A stretch of 64,000 nucleotides of DNA from Cryptomeria japonica (Eukaryota; Streptophyta; Pinopsida; Cupressales; Cupressaceae): the NCBI RefSeq assembly GCF_030272615.1, contig NC_081410.1, positions 122,390,640 through 122,454,639 of the forward strand, in the 5' to 3' direction. The notes under the pieces are model-generated. The model saw only the letters and a list, made by a program, of their open reading frames with translations, was not told where the DNA came from and made no database searches. This document shows, in pieces, positions 1 through 10,719 of the stretch (within the stretch, counting starts at the first letter, position 1; every line of letters begins with the position of its first letter). The position numbers and the translations under genes are program-made.

Positions 1-654
1 TTACCTAAGACAATGTAAATAAAACAAAATCACAAAGATTATACCATCACATGTCCAATAGGGTTTTGATCTCCATTCTTCCTATCTCCATTGATCTTGC
101 TTGATATATTTGCTCTCAGATTTTATGTGCACAAGAGCTCAACAAAGAACGGAATGTGGTTGCAAGTAGGATTGTAGTGTAGTCAATTGATCAAGTATTT
201 AGGGTTTGATAATGAAGGAAGCATCTTCTTAAATAGAAGACACAATATGAAATGGAGGGATAAGATTGAGAGGTGTAAAAAGGAGGTCGGCTAGGATTAG
301 AGGGTAGGTAGAAGAAATAATAAAATAATGAAAGAGGTAGGTAGTGTAGGAATTAAGAGATGAATGACATGTGTCATGTGTAGAAAAGGCTAATGAATTA
401 ATTAAATAAATACAGATTTATTTAATTAATATAAGAAATGAGATCAATTAAATAAATAAAATATTTATTTAATTTAGGAAAAGGATAATTTAAATAAATA
501 AATGTATTTATTTAAATGAGAAATAAGGCTAGAAGAGGATAAATGAATTAATTAAATAAATAACGATTTATTTAATTAATAGAAGAATTAGGCTTAGGTA
601 ATTAAATAAATAAAATATTTATTTAATTAGACATGACAATTTTAGGTGTCTACA
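1..654 (-). repeat. 3' LTR of element 1 (truncated by the window edge)
   Basis: Matches 15353-16006 base for base in length with 9 substitutions. It ends in TCTACA at 654, so on the minus strand the LTR begins TGTAGACACC. About 110 bp of the far end are missing outside the window. The stretch 395-628 holds five successive AT-rich inverted repeats. Confidence 0.95.
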
Positions 655-668
655 TTTTGCCCCTCTTT
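655..668 (-). promoter_or_regulatory. Polypurine tract of element 1
   Basis: On the minus strand AAAGAGGGGCAAAA directly precedes the LTR start TGTAGACACC. This is the expected place and composition for the plus-strand primer of reverse transcription. Element 2 has the equivalent AAAGAGGGACATAA. Confidence 0.85.
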
Positions 669-753
669 GAGACAATGTGGCTTGTCGCGTTGTTTCAAAG
701 AAGATAAGATGAACTGATACAGAGTTGCCCCACTATGGGAATGATATGCCCCC

Positions 754-802
754 TCGAGAGATTGGATGAAAATGTCTGAAAAGATTGCAGACAATCTCTC
801 GA
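754..802. promoter_or_regulatory. Conserved hairpin between PPT and PMD promoter
   Basis: TCGAGAGATTG at 754-764 is exactly complementary to CAATCTCTCGA at 792-802, an 11-bp stem with a 27-nt loop. The loop itself holds GTCTG and CAGAC. The equivalent place in element 2 (37576-37625) keeps most pairs, two as G-U wobbles, with one mismatch. Role unknown; it lies upstream of the PMD gene and near the 3' end of the genomic RNA. Confidence 0.55.
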
Positions 803-900
803 TAAGAAAGAAAGGCTAAAATGGACTGACCGGATAAAGTGACAAAGTCATGGGATAATGAAGACTGACTCGGGAAACGAGGGCGAGGGGTATGGTAGGC

Positions 901-909
901 TATAAGATA
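901..909 (+). promoter_or_regulatory. Putative TATA box of the antisense PMD gene
   Basis: TATAAGATA lies 98 bp before the ATG at 999. Element 2 has the same nonamer 96 bp before its ATG. The spacing would give a short 5' leader in both. In element 2 the box sits in a perfect inverted repeat (GTAGTCTAT, 3 nt, ATAGACTAC); in element 1 the repeat is imperfect. Promoter function is inferred. Confidence 0.5.
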
Positions 910-1181
910 GACCACGGGGAAAAGACATCCTCATTGTCATCTACACCTTCACGAGATCAAAGTGCAGAGTGAGAAAAGAGCAGTAGCAGTCAGCACCGAT
1001 GGCTTTCATTCATAGATTCGACCGTGTTTGCCGATTTTAGAGGCCAGCAGAGGCAGGAGAGCCGGTAAGTACCACCAAACCTCCTTGTACTTTGACACAT
1101 TTAATTTTGTCATTAATACTTGTCGAATAGGGTAATAAATGCGCTTAGACTAGGGTCCAAAAAGTGTCAAAAAATGTTTAG

Positions 1182-1430
1182 GCGTGTCTGCGTTGGTGCC
1201 AGGCACGTCTGTGTTTGTACCAAGCGCATCTATGTCTGGACCCGCGTTTGTGCCAAATGCGATCGCGTCTGTGCTGTTCAGGTGCGTTTGTGTCTCTTAG
1301 GTGCGTCTGTGCAGGGCATAGGCACATCTATGTCAAGAAGGTGTGTCTGCATTTTTCAGGCACATCTATGCAGTCTCTGAGCACGTTTATGTCATGTAAG
1401 CACGTTTGCGTTTGAAAAGTGTGAATTTGC
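1182..1430 (+). repeat. 20-bp phased array of GCGTCTGTG-like motif in PMD intron
   Basis: Thirteen degenerate copies of the motif (cores start at 1186, 1207, 1228, 1246, 1267, 1286, 1305, 1326, 1345, 1364, 1385, 1404, 1425). Steps are 18-21 bp, mostly alternating 21 and 19, mean 19.9. The array is sense-oriented in the PMD transcript and lies wholly inside the intron. Confidence 0.9.
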
Positions 1431-1544
1431 ATCTTCTAGGTCAAATCGGCAGTTCTGTGATGAACATACGCTGTCGATTGGATAAGCTGCTGAGAGGATA
1501 CACTCAAGCAGGTCCTCTAGGGAAGACTAGGATAGATCAAGGCA

Positions 1545-1815
1545 CTTTGTGATGAACAGTGAGTACCAAGATATAGTACTTTGTGATGAACATGGAGTAC
1601 CCACAGTATGAGCAACACTTTGTGATGAATAGGGAGTGCAAATGTGAGCAACACTTTGTGATGAACAGTGAGTGTCACACACATAGTACTTTGTGATGAA
1701 CAGGGAGTACCACTAAGATAAATAGAAACACTTTGTGATGAACAGTGAGTGTCACTGGGATAGATAGGCATAGGCATTTAGATAGCGAGTAGCATTTTGT
1801 GATAAACAGTGAATG
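1545..1815 (+). repeat. Array of CTTTGTGATGAACAG motif in PMD intron
   Basis: Seven copies begin near 1545, 1579, 1618, 1654, 1689, 1731 and 1794. Each is followed by a GAGT element and variable spacer; most steps are 34-42 bp. Element 2 keeps three clear copies (near 38405, 38589, 38660), and related ...GTGATAAAACATACG... units lie near 38224-38530. The array runs up to about 40 bases from the intron acceptor. Confidence 0.8.
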
Positions 1816-3799
1816 CCACTATGACTGACATGATTTTATTTGTTTGACTATAGGAGTACTTGCCGATACTGGAGTCACGGGAGAGATTCCCGTCGACACA
1901 GAGGTTGCGACCTGAGTTGTTGTTTGAGGACAGAGCTGCCATCGAGGAGATGGGGTTGAGACATATTTTGTATGTGCCTGAGTTTCGGGCAAACATGGAT
2001 TTGCTGACTGCGCTGGCTGAGAGATGGCACTCAGAGACGTGCACATTCCATTTGCCGATGGGTGAGATGACCATCACCCTTGAGGATGTATACAGGATTC
2101 TACGGGTGTTGATTGATGGGGATCTGATCCCATTTGATCGAGATGGAGACCGGGAGGCATTGAGATGGGTATTTCAGGACCCTGGATTGGAGATGAGGGC
2201 AGGACACGTGGCATGGGACACCATGACAACCACAAGGTTAGCATTGCCGGCAGTGATCGGAGGAGCTATCAGTGGGTTCCTGTGTCCGGACAGGGCGACA
2301 CAGGGATTGGCTGTGGGCTGGGGGGGAGCACTGGAGACACTGGTGACGCAGCACACCAGATATGCCTGGGGACCATGTGTGCTAGCCCATTTGTATTACG
2401 AGCTTCACCAGTTTGTTTATCATGGATCAGTGGGATTGGGCTGTGGAGTGACACTGCTACAGGTATGGGCCTATGAGCATCTGTCAGTTACCCAACTGAT
2501 ATACTTCAGGGGTAGGGGTCATGGACGCAACTTTGTACATTTGTATGATATGATCACATCACAGCCGCGGATTGGCAGGTTAGAGCATTGGCAACGAGCA
2601 TTGGATGATATCGATGTGGTCATATGGAGACCATATCTAGGCTATGAGGAGTGGGAGGATGATGCAGTTGAGCTGCCTTACACCTTTTGGAGTAGGTACC
2701 TGATTGGGCGGATGCCCTATGTGTTAGAGAGACAGCTTGTGGATAGGGTTTGCAGGCAGTATGGCAGGATCCAGAGGATGCCATGGGGCTCGGGCATGTA
2801 TGCCCGCACAGTCAGAGATCAGGCGCAGTTTGGGCCGTTACTGTCATATGATAAGGTAGTTACGCAACTAGCAGAGATGGTGCCCCTACCCTGGGACATG
2901 TGGCCTGAGATCAAGGACGCCGGGATGGATGTTGAGTATACAACATATTGGGCAGAGCATCCATTCCCCCGATTGACAGATCCAGGAGAGGAACTGGAGG
3001 GAGATGGTGGTGGTGAGGAGGATGATGATGGAGGCGATGGGGGCAGAGGCCGACGGAGGAGGAGAGGAGTAGTTGGAGAGAGGCGAGTTGCATCTCAGAG
3101 GGAGGGTGGAGAGGAGAGGGAGGCGCGGGTGGTGAGGGGTCGCGGTGGATTGCCTTTACAGGTGCCAGTAGCATAGGGTCCTAGGCATGTACAGATACAG
3201 GGACAAGGATAGGGACAGGTATAGGGACGAGTGCCAATACAGGCACTAGTACATGTATAGGTATAGGGGCAGGCACTCGCAGAGGGGGAGCCACAGGCAG
3301 AGGCAGAGGGGGCTAACCTAGTGGAGGCTGAGCTACTGGATCTGAGAGAGACCTGCCAGGGTCAAGCAAATTAGATTCAGGAGCTGGAGAGGGAGAGGGA
3401 TCGGCTCAGGAGACAGCTCAGAGATACTGAGCGGGAGAGAGATCATGCGATTCAACGCTACAAAGAGGTTGAGACAGCGCTGAGGGCGGGAGACAGGCAA
3501 TTGAGGACACAGGAGCAGGATATGCTTATGTCCTGTAGGCAGGAGAGGAGATAGCCTAATGGAGGGACCTCTACTATGGTGCAGTGCCAGGAGATCAGTG
3601 GGTGAGGAGCTTCCATAGACCGTCGCGGACAGCGACAGCTACGGGAGGGAGTCGGGGGAGATAGGCATCTAGTGGTGGGGTTATGGGTCCTCCACCACCA
3701 CCAGATAGAGGAGATAGGCAGGATGATCGCGGGGCAGGTCCTTTAGGGGCTCAGATTCCATCGAGGCCAGCCAGCTCTGAGGGAGGGAGTTCATCATAG

Positions 3800-5492
3800 C
3801 CATAGAGGGCTCCCTTTGTATCAGTTTTGTACCATTTTTGTATTGTAGACACCTGCGGGTGATTGTAGCCATATGATTTTGACATCATTGTATCATGACA
3901 TTTTATATATATATGAGATGATTCATCTTTGCGGCAGCTATATGCATGTGTACCTATGTGATGAGATGTTCTTATGTGATGCTTATGATATGGATGCAAA
4001 TATGTATATGATGCAATGCCATATTTTTGTTCTTTTATGTTTTATATGTGTATGCCAATGCAAATGTGAATGTATGTAATGCAAATGAATATGATAATGC
4101 AAATATAAATTGTGCTAACAGGTGTTGTGTGCATGATGTGATGCAGTTTTGATATCTATTTGTATGTATGAAATGCTTATATGTGGTAATGCAGGTGCAA
4201 CTATATGAAATGCAAATGTTTTTGGTGTGTCATTATACTCAGTCATGTGATAGTAGGCTACACGGACTCAAGAAGGACGATGGAAGTCAATCAAGAAAGG
4301 GGGGATGAAAGATAGAAGATATGAAAGTGAAAGAGCTTCTTGTGCATTATCATCATTGAGCTTTATTATGGCAAGTAGGTTATGACAATCGAGGCATATG
4401 TTTGACCCAGAAAGTCATTGTACCTGTTTGCATGGAGATAAGACAGTCACAAACAAGGAATGCCCCAGTTCACACTAGACTCACAGTGTCCTCATATCCT
4501 TGGACAAGTCATAACATTACTAAGAGACAATCCACAGACAACAAATACAAATAGGTGACGATACCCCATCCTCGCCTTTCTAGTCAAAGACATCCTGGAG
4601 ATAGAATCTCTAGTCAAAGACATCTCGGAAAAGCTAAAAGACATGTCACCAAAAAAAAGATGAAATCAAAAGAAAACCAAGACTCAACACCAACATCCAC
4701 TGTAGTCCTCAAGTTTAGTGTCTCTTGTCACTTGTATAAGTCTTATTTGATTGTGGTCACAATGTTTACTTTCACAGAAAGGATAGATAGCACTGAACCA
4801 TAATGTTGTCTGAGTTTGTTGAAAGATTTGATTTGTTGAAGCCCATTGTTGCTGCTGTGTCTCATCTGAAACTGACTGAATCCATGAAACTGATACTTTA
4901 TTGTGAAGAAGATGAAACTTTATTATGGATCTTTGATGCAAATGTTGCTTTATTGCGAATTGTGTGCAGATAGACTGAAGAAAGCTGGAAGAAAATGTAC
5001 TCCTCGAAACATGTGATGTTCTCAATTCCACACCCATCACTAGACGTAGGATTTGCCTTAGCCACAGATAGGATCTGATTTATTATGGATGGAAAGGGAG
5101 GTTTATTATGAATGGCTAACCAATCTTGGGTAGATCAATAACAAGCCATGATGGGAATGGGTAAGTTAATTATGAACGCATAGGTTGTGAGTGTGTGCAA
5201 AGTGAAAGGATGAAATGGAATCTTGAAGGAGGGAGGAGCAATGTCTCTACACATGGCACTGGTGACCCAGTTTTCACCATGGTACTTGCCCAGGGCACCA
5301 CTGAAGTGGTTTTCACCATTGGATGAAATTATTTCTCTTTACTTTTTTCAAATTTTCAATGTTTTTTGTGTCACAAGGTGCTTGTTTACCAGGTTTTCAC
5401 CAAGGAACGATTTTTTTTTTGTTTTTATAATTTTTTTGTATTTTTGAATTTTTTGATTTTTTTGTATTTTTGAATTAGGATATTCTGAAGAG
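3800..5492. other. Intergenic spacer between PMD gene and pol (tail-to-tail 3' regions)
   Basis: No credible ORF. Element 2 has a homologous spacer (40612-42302), so it is an inherited part of the family. It contains scattered TTTATTATGGAT-like words (for example near 4920, 5080, 5100), ATG-rich simple-sequence stretches around 3900-4200 and a T-rich tract at 5409-5470 just beyond the pol stop. It should hold the 3' ends of two convergent transcripts; no clear polyadenylation signal can be assigned by eye. Confidence 0.6.
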
Positions 5493-6620
5493 TTATGTGT
5501 AGAATCTGCGAAGGTGCATGCTGTTGATAGGATCCTCCAAAGGTTCACCTTCTGTAGTTGAGAGCTGATATGCCCCAGATCCATATACTGCTATAATGAT
5601 GTAAGGACCAAGCCAATTTGGTTCGAACTTGCCCTTCTTCTCTCTGTCTTGCTGATTCTTGGGGTTTTCTCTGAGGACCAAATCACCTACCTCAAATGTG
5701 CGAGGCTTGACCTTGTGATTGTAGCTGCGACTCATTCGTTGTTGGTAAGCCTTGAGATGATTAAAAGCAGTTTGTCTCCGTTCATCCAGTAGTTCAAGTT
5801 CTTGTAAGCGAGAGACCCTATAATCTTCATCACCGATGATGTTTTGCAAAGAGACCCGTAAAGAGGGTAACTCGACCTCAATAGGCAAGATGGCTTCAGT
5901 ACCGTATACAAGTAAATAAGGTGTAGTTCCTGTAGGTGTGGGAACGCTTGTGCGATAGGCCCAAAGTGCAGGATTAAGTTGGATATGCCAATTACGGCCA
6001 ACGTCGTCGACTGTCTTCTTGAGGATTTTAAGGATTGTTTTATTAGATGCCTCAGCTTGGCCATTACCTTGGGGGTAATATGGTGTGGAGAAATGATGGG
6101 AAATATGGAAGCGGTCACAGAGTTCATGAACATCCTGATTTTTGAAGGGACGCCCGTTATCAATAATAATGGAAACAGGAATACCGTATCGGCAAATGAT
6201 ATAGTTGAGGATGAATGTAGCAATCTATTTTCTAGTGACTTGTGTGAGAGGCATGACTTCAATCCACTTTGTGAAATACTCTGTGGCAGTGATAATGAAT
6301 TTATGACCATTGGAAGAAGGAGGATGAATCTTGCCTATGAGATAGAGTCCCCACTGACAAAAGGGCCAAGGAGACGCAAGTGGTTGTAGTTCTTGTGCTA
6401 GCGCATGTATGAGGTCTCCATGAATTTGACATTGCTTACATTTCTTGACAAACTGATATGAGTCTTTTTCCATATTGGGCTAGTAATATCTATTCCTAAT
6501 GAGTTTCTTGGCCAAGATAGGACCACTAGCATGTGGACCACATATCCCTTCATGCACTTCACGTAACGCAATTTGAGCTTCATCGCTTTCTAAACATCTA
6601 AGAAGAGTGCCATCTAGACC
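5493..6620 (-). pseudogene. Integrase domain of element 1 pol
   Basis: From 6620 down to 5493 in one frame. An HHCC zinc finger comes first (VHEGICGPH ... KKCKQCQIHG), then the catalytic core, then a GPY/F-type C-terminus (WLGPYIII) ending at a stop at 5493-5495. The second and third acidic residues of the DDE triad are visible (IIIDNG and GQAEASNK). The first is replaced by Tyr (WGLYLIGKI where WGLDLIG-type sequence is usual), so the enzyme would be inactive. In-frame stops lie near 6474-6479, at 6225 and at 6621. Confidence 0.9.
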
Positions 6621-7328
6621 TCACCGGTATAGGATATCAGCTAAAATGACATATCGAGAGGATTGGCGAATGAAGGTGCGACGTTGGTTATTTGATAGAT
6701 CAGGAGGAAGGATATTATCGCGAAGGTATGTGAAGATGGAACCATATAACTGGGATTTAGGACCGACAACACATATCATTTCAGTAGGAGTGATCTCATA
6801 TGAAGGAACCAAAAGGTTATCCACCAAGAATTCATAGCAGGTCTCATTTGGAGGTAGATCAATTAGTGAAGCAATTGTAGCCATGGCATCTGCGGCGATA
6901 TTCTGCTCTCTTGGTATCTGCTCAAAATCTATCTTTGTGAAGTGTGGTTTCAGGTCATCCACCATTTGTTTGTAAGGCATTAATTTTTCATCTTTTGTTT
7001 GGTAATCATCGGTTGCTTGACGGATGACAAGTTGAGAATCCCCAAAAACACGAAGTGCCTGGATCTTCCACTGAACTGCAATCTGTAATCCAGTTGTTAA
7101 TGCCTCATATTCCACTATATTGTTAGTGCAAGGAAATGATAAGTGGTATGATTTTGGTATAGAATCCCCTTGAGGAGTTACAAAGAGGATACCAGCTCCT
7201 GTCCCATGCTATGTGTATGAGCCATCAAAGTACAATTGCCATGGCTTTGCATGTGATATTGTTGAAATGGATTCATCTAGAAATTCTGAATTTAGAGGAA
7301 CATCATCAATCATGGGGGCATCTGCTAA
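6621..7328 (-). pseudogene. Second (archaeal-type) RNase H domain of element 1 pol
   Basis: Follows the pol frame after a stop near 7329. All four acidic positions of a working RNase H are visible: YFDGS, VEYEAL, FGDSQLV, and AADAMATIAS near the end. One stop interrupts the start of the domain (SYT-stop-HGTG, near 7210). An extra RNase H of this kind behind a degenerate first one is the signature of Tat/Ogre Ty3/gypsy elements. Confidence 0.88.
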
Positions 7329-8048
7329 CTAATCTGCGATGGCTTGTCCTTTTATTGCTTTTCTGTCCACATACTCGATGTCGAATTCACTCAGGATCAT
7401 TACCCATTTGGCTAGTCGCCTAGTAAGTGTTGCTTTGTTGAGAAGGTATTTCAATCGATCAATTCTTGCAACCAACTTAGTCTTGTGAGTGAGCATATAA
7501 TGTCGTAATTTCTGTGAAGCAAAGACCACGGTGAGACATGCACGCTCAATTGGTGTGTAGTTTAGCTCGTATCCCACCAATGTGCGACTAATATAGTATA
7601 CGACCTTTTCCTTGCCCCCAACAATTTGTTGTGCTAAGAGTGCCCCCAGTGCTGTTGGAGTAGCTGATATGTATAGTAGCAAAGGCTGATCTAGAACTGG
7701 TGGCATCAGAACGGGCGGATTCAAGAGATAATCTTTGAGCGTCTAGAAAGCTTGTTGACAATTATCATCCCATTTGAATTTGATATTTTTATGTAGCAGG
7801 TGTTGAAAAGGATTACACTTATCTGCAAGTTGTGCTATGAATCTTCGTATGGATTGGAGTCTCCCTTGTATGGATTGAAGTTGACTGATATTTCTGGGTG
7901 GTGGCATGTCTAAGATAGCCTTGACTTCTGCTGGATTGGCTTCGATTCCTCTTTTGGACACAATGAATCGTAGGAGCTTCCCGGAGGTTACTCCAAAGAC
8001 ACATTTCTTGGAGTTTAATCTTACTTTGTATTTTTCCAAACCGATCAA
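7329..8048 (-). pseudogene. RT thumb/connection and first RNase H domain of element 1 pol
   Basis: Begins after a one-base frameshift near 8040 with LEKYKVRLNSKKCVFGVTSGKLL, the usual end of a Ty3/gypsy RT, followed by the connection. An in-frame stop lies at 7743-7745. The first RNase H segment (LLLYISATPTALGALLAQ ... FASQKLRHYM ... VDRKAIKGQAIAD) lacks the usual first Asp, as expected for the degenerate first RNase H of Tat elements. Confidence 0.88.
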
Positions 8049-9054
8049 AGATGACTGAAAGTATGTCCAAATGTGTATCTCTGTCTACTGATTTACCCAA
8101 GAGATCATTAACATAATCTTCCACCGTTACATGCATGAGATCATGAAAGATAGTAGTCATTGCTCTTTGATATGTAGCACCTGCATTTTTTAGCCCAAAG
8201 GGCACGACATTCCAGCAGAAAGTTCCCCAAGGACAAGTGAATGATGTTTTATGTTGATCCTCGAGTGCGATCCTGATTTGATTATAACCAGAAAATCCAT
8301 CCATTAATGACAACATTTCGTGACCTGCTGTGAGATCAACAATCAAGTCAATATTTGGTAATGGGAAGTCATCCTTTGGACAAGCTTTGTTGATATCTCT
8401 GAAATCTGTACATATTCTGATGCTGCGATCTGGTTTACTGATAGGTACTAAATTGGAGATCCATTCTGGATAATCAATTGGGCGTATGAATCCGACATCC
8501 AATAATTTTTCCAGCTCTGCCTTGACTAGTAATGCCACTTGTGGATGCATTTTTCTTAATTTCTGTTTCATTGGCTTTGCCCCCGGTTTGACTGTCAAAT
8601 GATGCATTACCAAATCCAGATCTAGTCCAGGCATATCAGCGTATGACCATGCAAAGTTGATTTGCCGTTCCTTGAAGAAACTTATGAACTGTGACCTTTC
8701 AGACTCTGTCAATGATTTAGCCAGGAATATGTTATGTGGAACCTCTTCTGTGCCAATGTTTGTTTTGATAGTCTCCTCTACCAACATGGATGACTTTTCC
8801 TCATATGATGCTGGGAGAATGTCGAGCCTTCCATCTTCGGGTGCCTCAGAGAGGTTTTCACCCTCAGATACGTCCTTTCTTTTTACTTTTTTGGGGTCAG
8901 ATAGCGCCACAGTGTGGTTTTCGCCATAAGACCCTTGGTTTGTTCTTATTTTCACATTTTTGCGATTGGAAGGTCCGACACCCTCACAAAAATATGCCAT
9001 GTTGTTGAGTTCTATAGTGTATCCTACTTTATGGTCCCCAGGGGGAAGATCATC
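8040..9054 (-). pseudogene. Reverse transcriptase core of element 1 pol
   Basis: Palm and fingers motifs are clear: VPISKPDRSIRICTDFRDIN, LMDGFSGYNQIRI (first catalytic Asp present) and VPFGLKNAGATYQRAM. The catalytic box reads YVNDLL where YVDD is expected, so one active-site Asp is lost. The frame then shifts by one base near 8040, separating the core from the thumb. A stop at 9055-9057 separates it from the upstream linker. Reverse transcription by this copy is not expected. Confidence 0.92.
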
Positions 9055-9675
9055 TCATATGCCAAGATAGTCAATAACAGCTTCATCATTTTGGAATGTG
9101 TCAAACTGTGCTGGTCCTTCATAATCCCAATCAATGAGTTGGTGGTGAACAAGGGGAAGGCCTTTAATGTCTTCGGAGTTTGCAGGGCTAAGAGTGAAGA
9201 TGTGGTTGTATTCAGGTATGTCAAGGTAATCATCAAGGTCATCGATGGCACTCTCCTCATCAGTTTTGATCGTGAGCGAATCCAAATTGTCATCACTAGT
9301 AGCGCATTCTGGGACAAGTGTTCTCATCCTATGTGATTTCAACCTAGAACCTTGAGACAAAGACTGTGTGGAATCCTCATGGGTTGTTTCTTGACCAACT
9401 CTGAACTTTTTATAAAATTCCTCTTCTTCTGTGGGTTCATCTAGCTCTCTGAATGTCTTGGTGAGTTCATAATCACTGGAGGATTTGTCTGAACCCCATT
9501 CTTATTCGTTGGAGTCAGTGGAATAGTGATCCTCTTATTGAACTTTAGCAGCTTTGATTTGTAATGCTTCTTCTGTCCTTTTAGTGTGGATCTTGGAAGT
9601 CAGAAAACCAAGTCCCTTAGAGCATTCCTTTTTGAAAGTCAATTCAGGTTGTAAAGGTTCAATGATGCCTTCCTT
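9055..9675 (-). pseudogene. Protease-RT linker of element 1 pol
   Basis: Same reading frame as the flanking pol pieces, interrupted by stops at 9676-9678 and near 9535 and 9500. The segment is Glu/Asp/Ser-rich (LDEPTEEEEFYKKF, DDLDDYLDIPEYNHI) with no recognised catalytic motif. Similar acidic linkers lie between protease and RT in Tat-type polyproteins. Confidence 0.7.
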
Positions 9676-10719
9676 TCATAACCCAAGAGGGCTTTTTCCA
9701 TCATACCCGAATTTTTGTAGAATCTTGAAGCCTTTGCCACATTTCTCACAGGGTATATTGATGTGATCTTGTGTGTCATATTCAATGTCTTTGTAAAGCA
9801 TTTTGTATAGATCTTGCTCTTCCAGTTTACCCCATCTTTGAAAGACAGTAGGGTCCCATTCGAGTACCACGATGGATACTTGTTTTTTAGGATGTGGTCT
9901 TCCATATTCTTTTGGAGAACTCATGACTTGTCGTAAGTACATGGTCTGATTTAAAGTGTATTCTCCCATGCCTTTGTCCTGGAATTTGCCTTTAAGCTCA
10001 CCTTGTTTTGATGTCGAAGGTCTCAATGATTCAGGATCAATGTATGCCAAAGAAGGAACAGCTTCACGATTACTGGGAATGATGGTCTCAGTATGTGATC
10101 TCAGGTTATTGCAATATATGAACGGATTAGGATCACCGTTAACTGTTACTTCGACTCCATTGTGAGGAAACTTAATGCATTGGTGATATGTCGATGGGAC
10201 TGCCCTCATTTCATGAATCCAAGGATGTCCTAGCAATATATTATAAGTGAGGTCTAGATCTAGGACTTGACAAACCACATCCTTTGTAACTGGCCCAATT
10301 CTTAGAGGTAAGGTGACTGTGCCTTTGGATGAGCGCTCTTCATCATCACATGCCTTGATGGTGATTTGATTTGTTGAATTTACAGCTTTATCAGAATATC
10401 CCAATTGTTTAATGGTGCTCAACGTACAAATGTTTAGACCTACTCCTCCATCTATCAGGACTCGCTTGATTCTATGTTTGTGTATGAAGGCTTCAACGTG
10501 TAGTGGTACATTATGTGGCTGACTTACGGAGGCGTCATCAGCTTCTGTGAATGTAAGGGAGTCTGGGATGGAAAGATATCCCACCATATCTTGAAACTGG
10601 TCCACGTTCAAATCAGTAGGAACGACAGTGTCTCTCAAGATTTTGTCAAGAATAGCTTTATGAGCAGGGGATATGTGTAAGAGCTCAAGTATGGAGATGA
10701 GTGCAGGTGTCTTCCCTAA
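9676..10719 (-). pseudogene. Aspartic protease region of element 1 pol
   Basis: In frame with gag and RT but bounded by stops at 10720-10722 and 9676-9678. The active-site loop reads VLIDGGVGLNICTLSTIKQLG, matching the D-[ST/G]-G flap style of Tat proteases, with a following LGHPWIHEM motif typical of the same family. It ends with GKGFKILQKFGYDGKSPLGL, a G-patch-like stretch. One polyprotein frame evidently covers gag through RT. Confidence 0.85.

Larger units (their letters stand above)
999..3799 (+). pseudogene. Spliced plant mobile domain (PMD) gene carried antisense to gag-pol, degraded
   Basis: Exon 1 is 999-1064 (22 codons, starting MAFIHRFDRVC, with a TAG at 1038-1040). A GT-AG intron spans 1065-1853 (CCG/gtaagt ... 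gactatag/GAG). Exon 2 starts in frame at 1854 and is open to 3176, with about 440 codons. It carries the PMD hallmark WHSETCTFHLPMGEMT, then LEDVYRIL, a conserved W/G/H-rich body, and a tail of acidic GDGGGEEDDDGG followed by RRRRR. After the stop the homology continues with stops and a frame slip through a coiled-coil segment (LERERDRLRRQLRDTERERD) to a GGSSS-stop end at 3797-3799. Element 2 has the same two-exon design. PMD proteins are known from Ty3/gypsy elements, Mutator-like elements and plant silencing factors. A role in evading or steering host silencing is inference. Confidence 0.85.

Noticed and set aside
1120-1415. Two overlapping plus-strand ORFs rich in Cys, Arg and Val
   Set aside because: They are translations of the phased 20-bp motif array inside the PMD intron, not genes.
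3844-3856. TGTAGACACCT, identical to the LTR start, after the PMD gene
   Set aside because: No LTR sequence follows and the element 2 counterpart differs after nine bases; taken as chance.
5979-6389. 136-codon plus-strand ORF
   Set aside because: Shadow on the strand opposite integrase, with no motif of its own.
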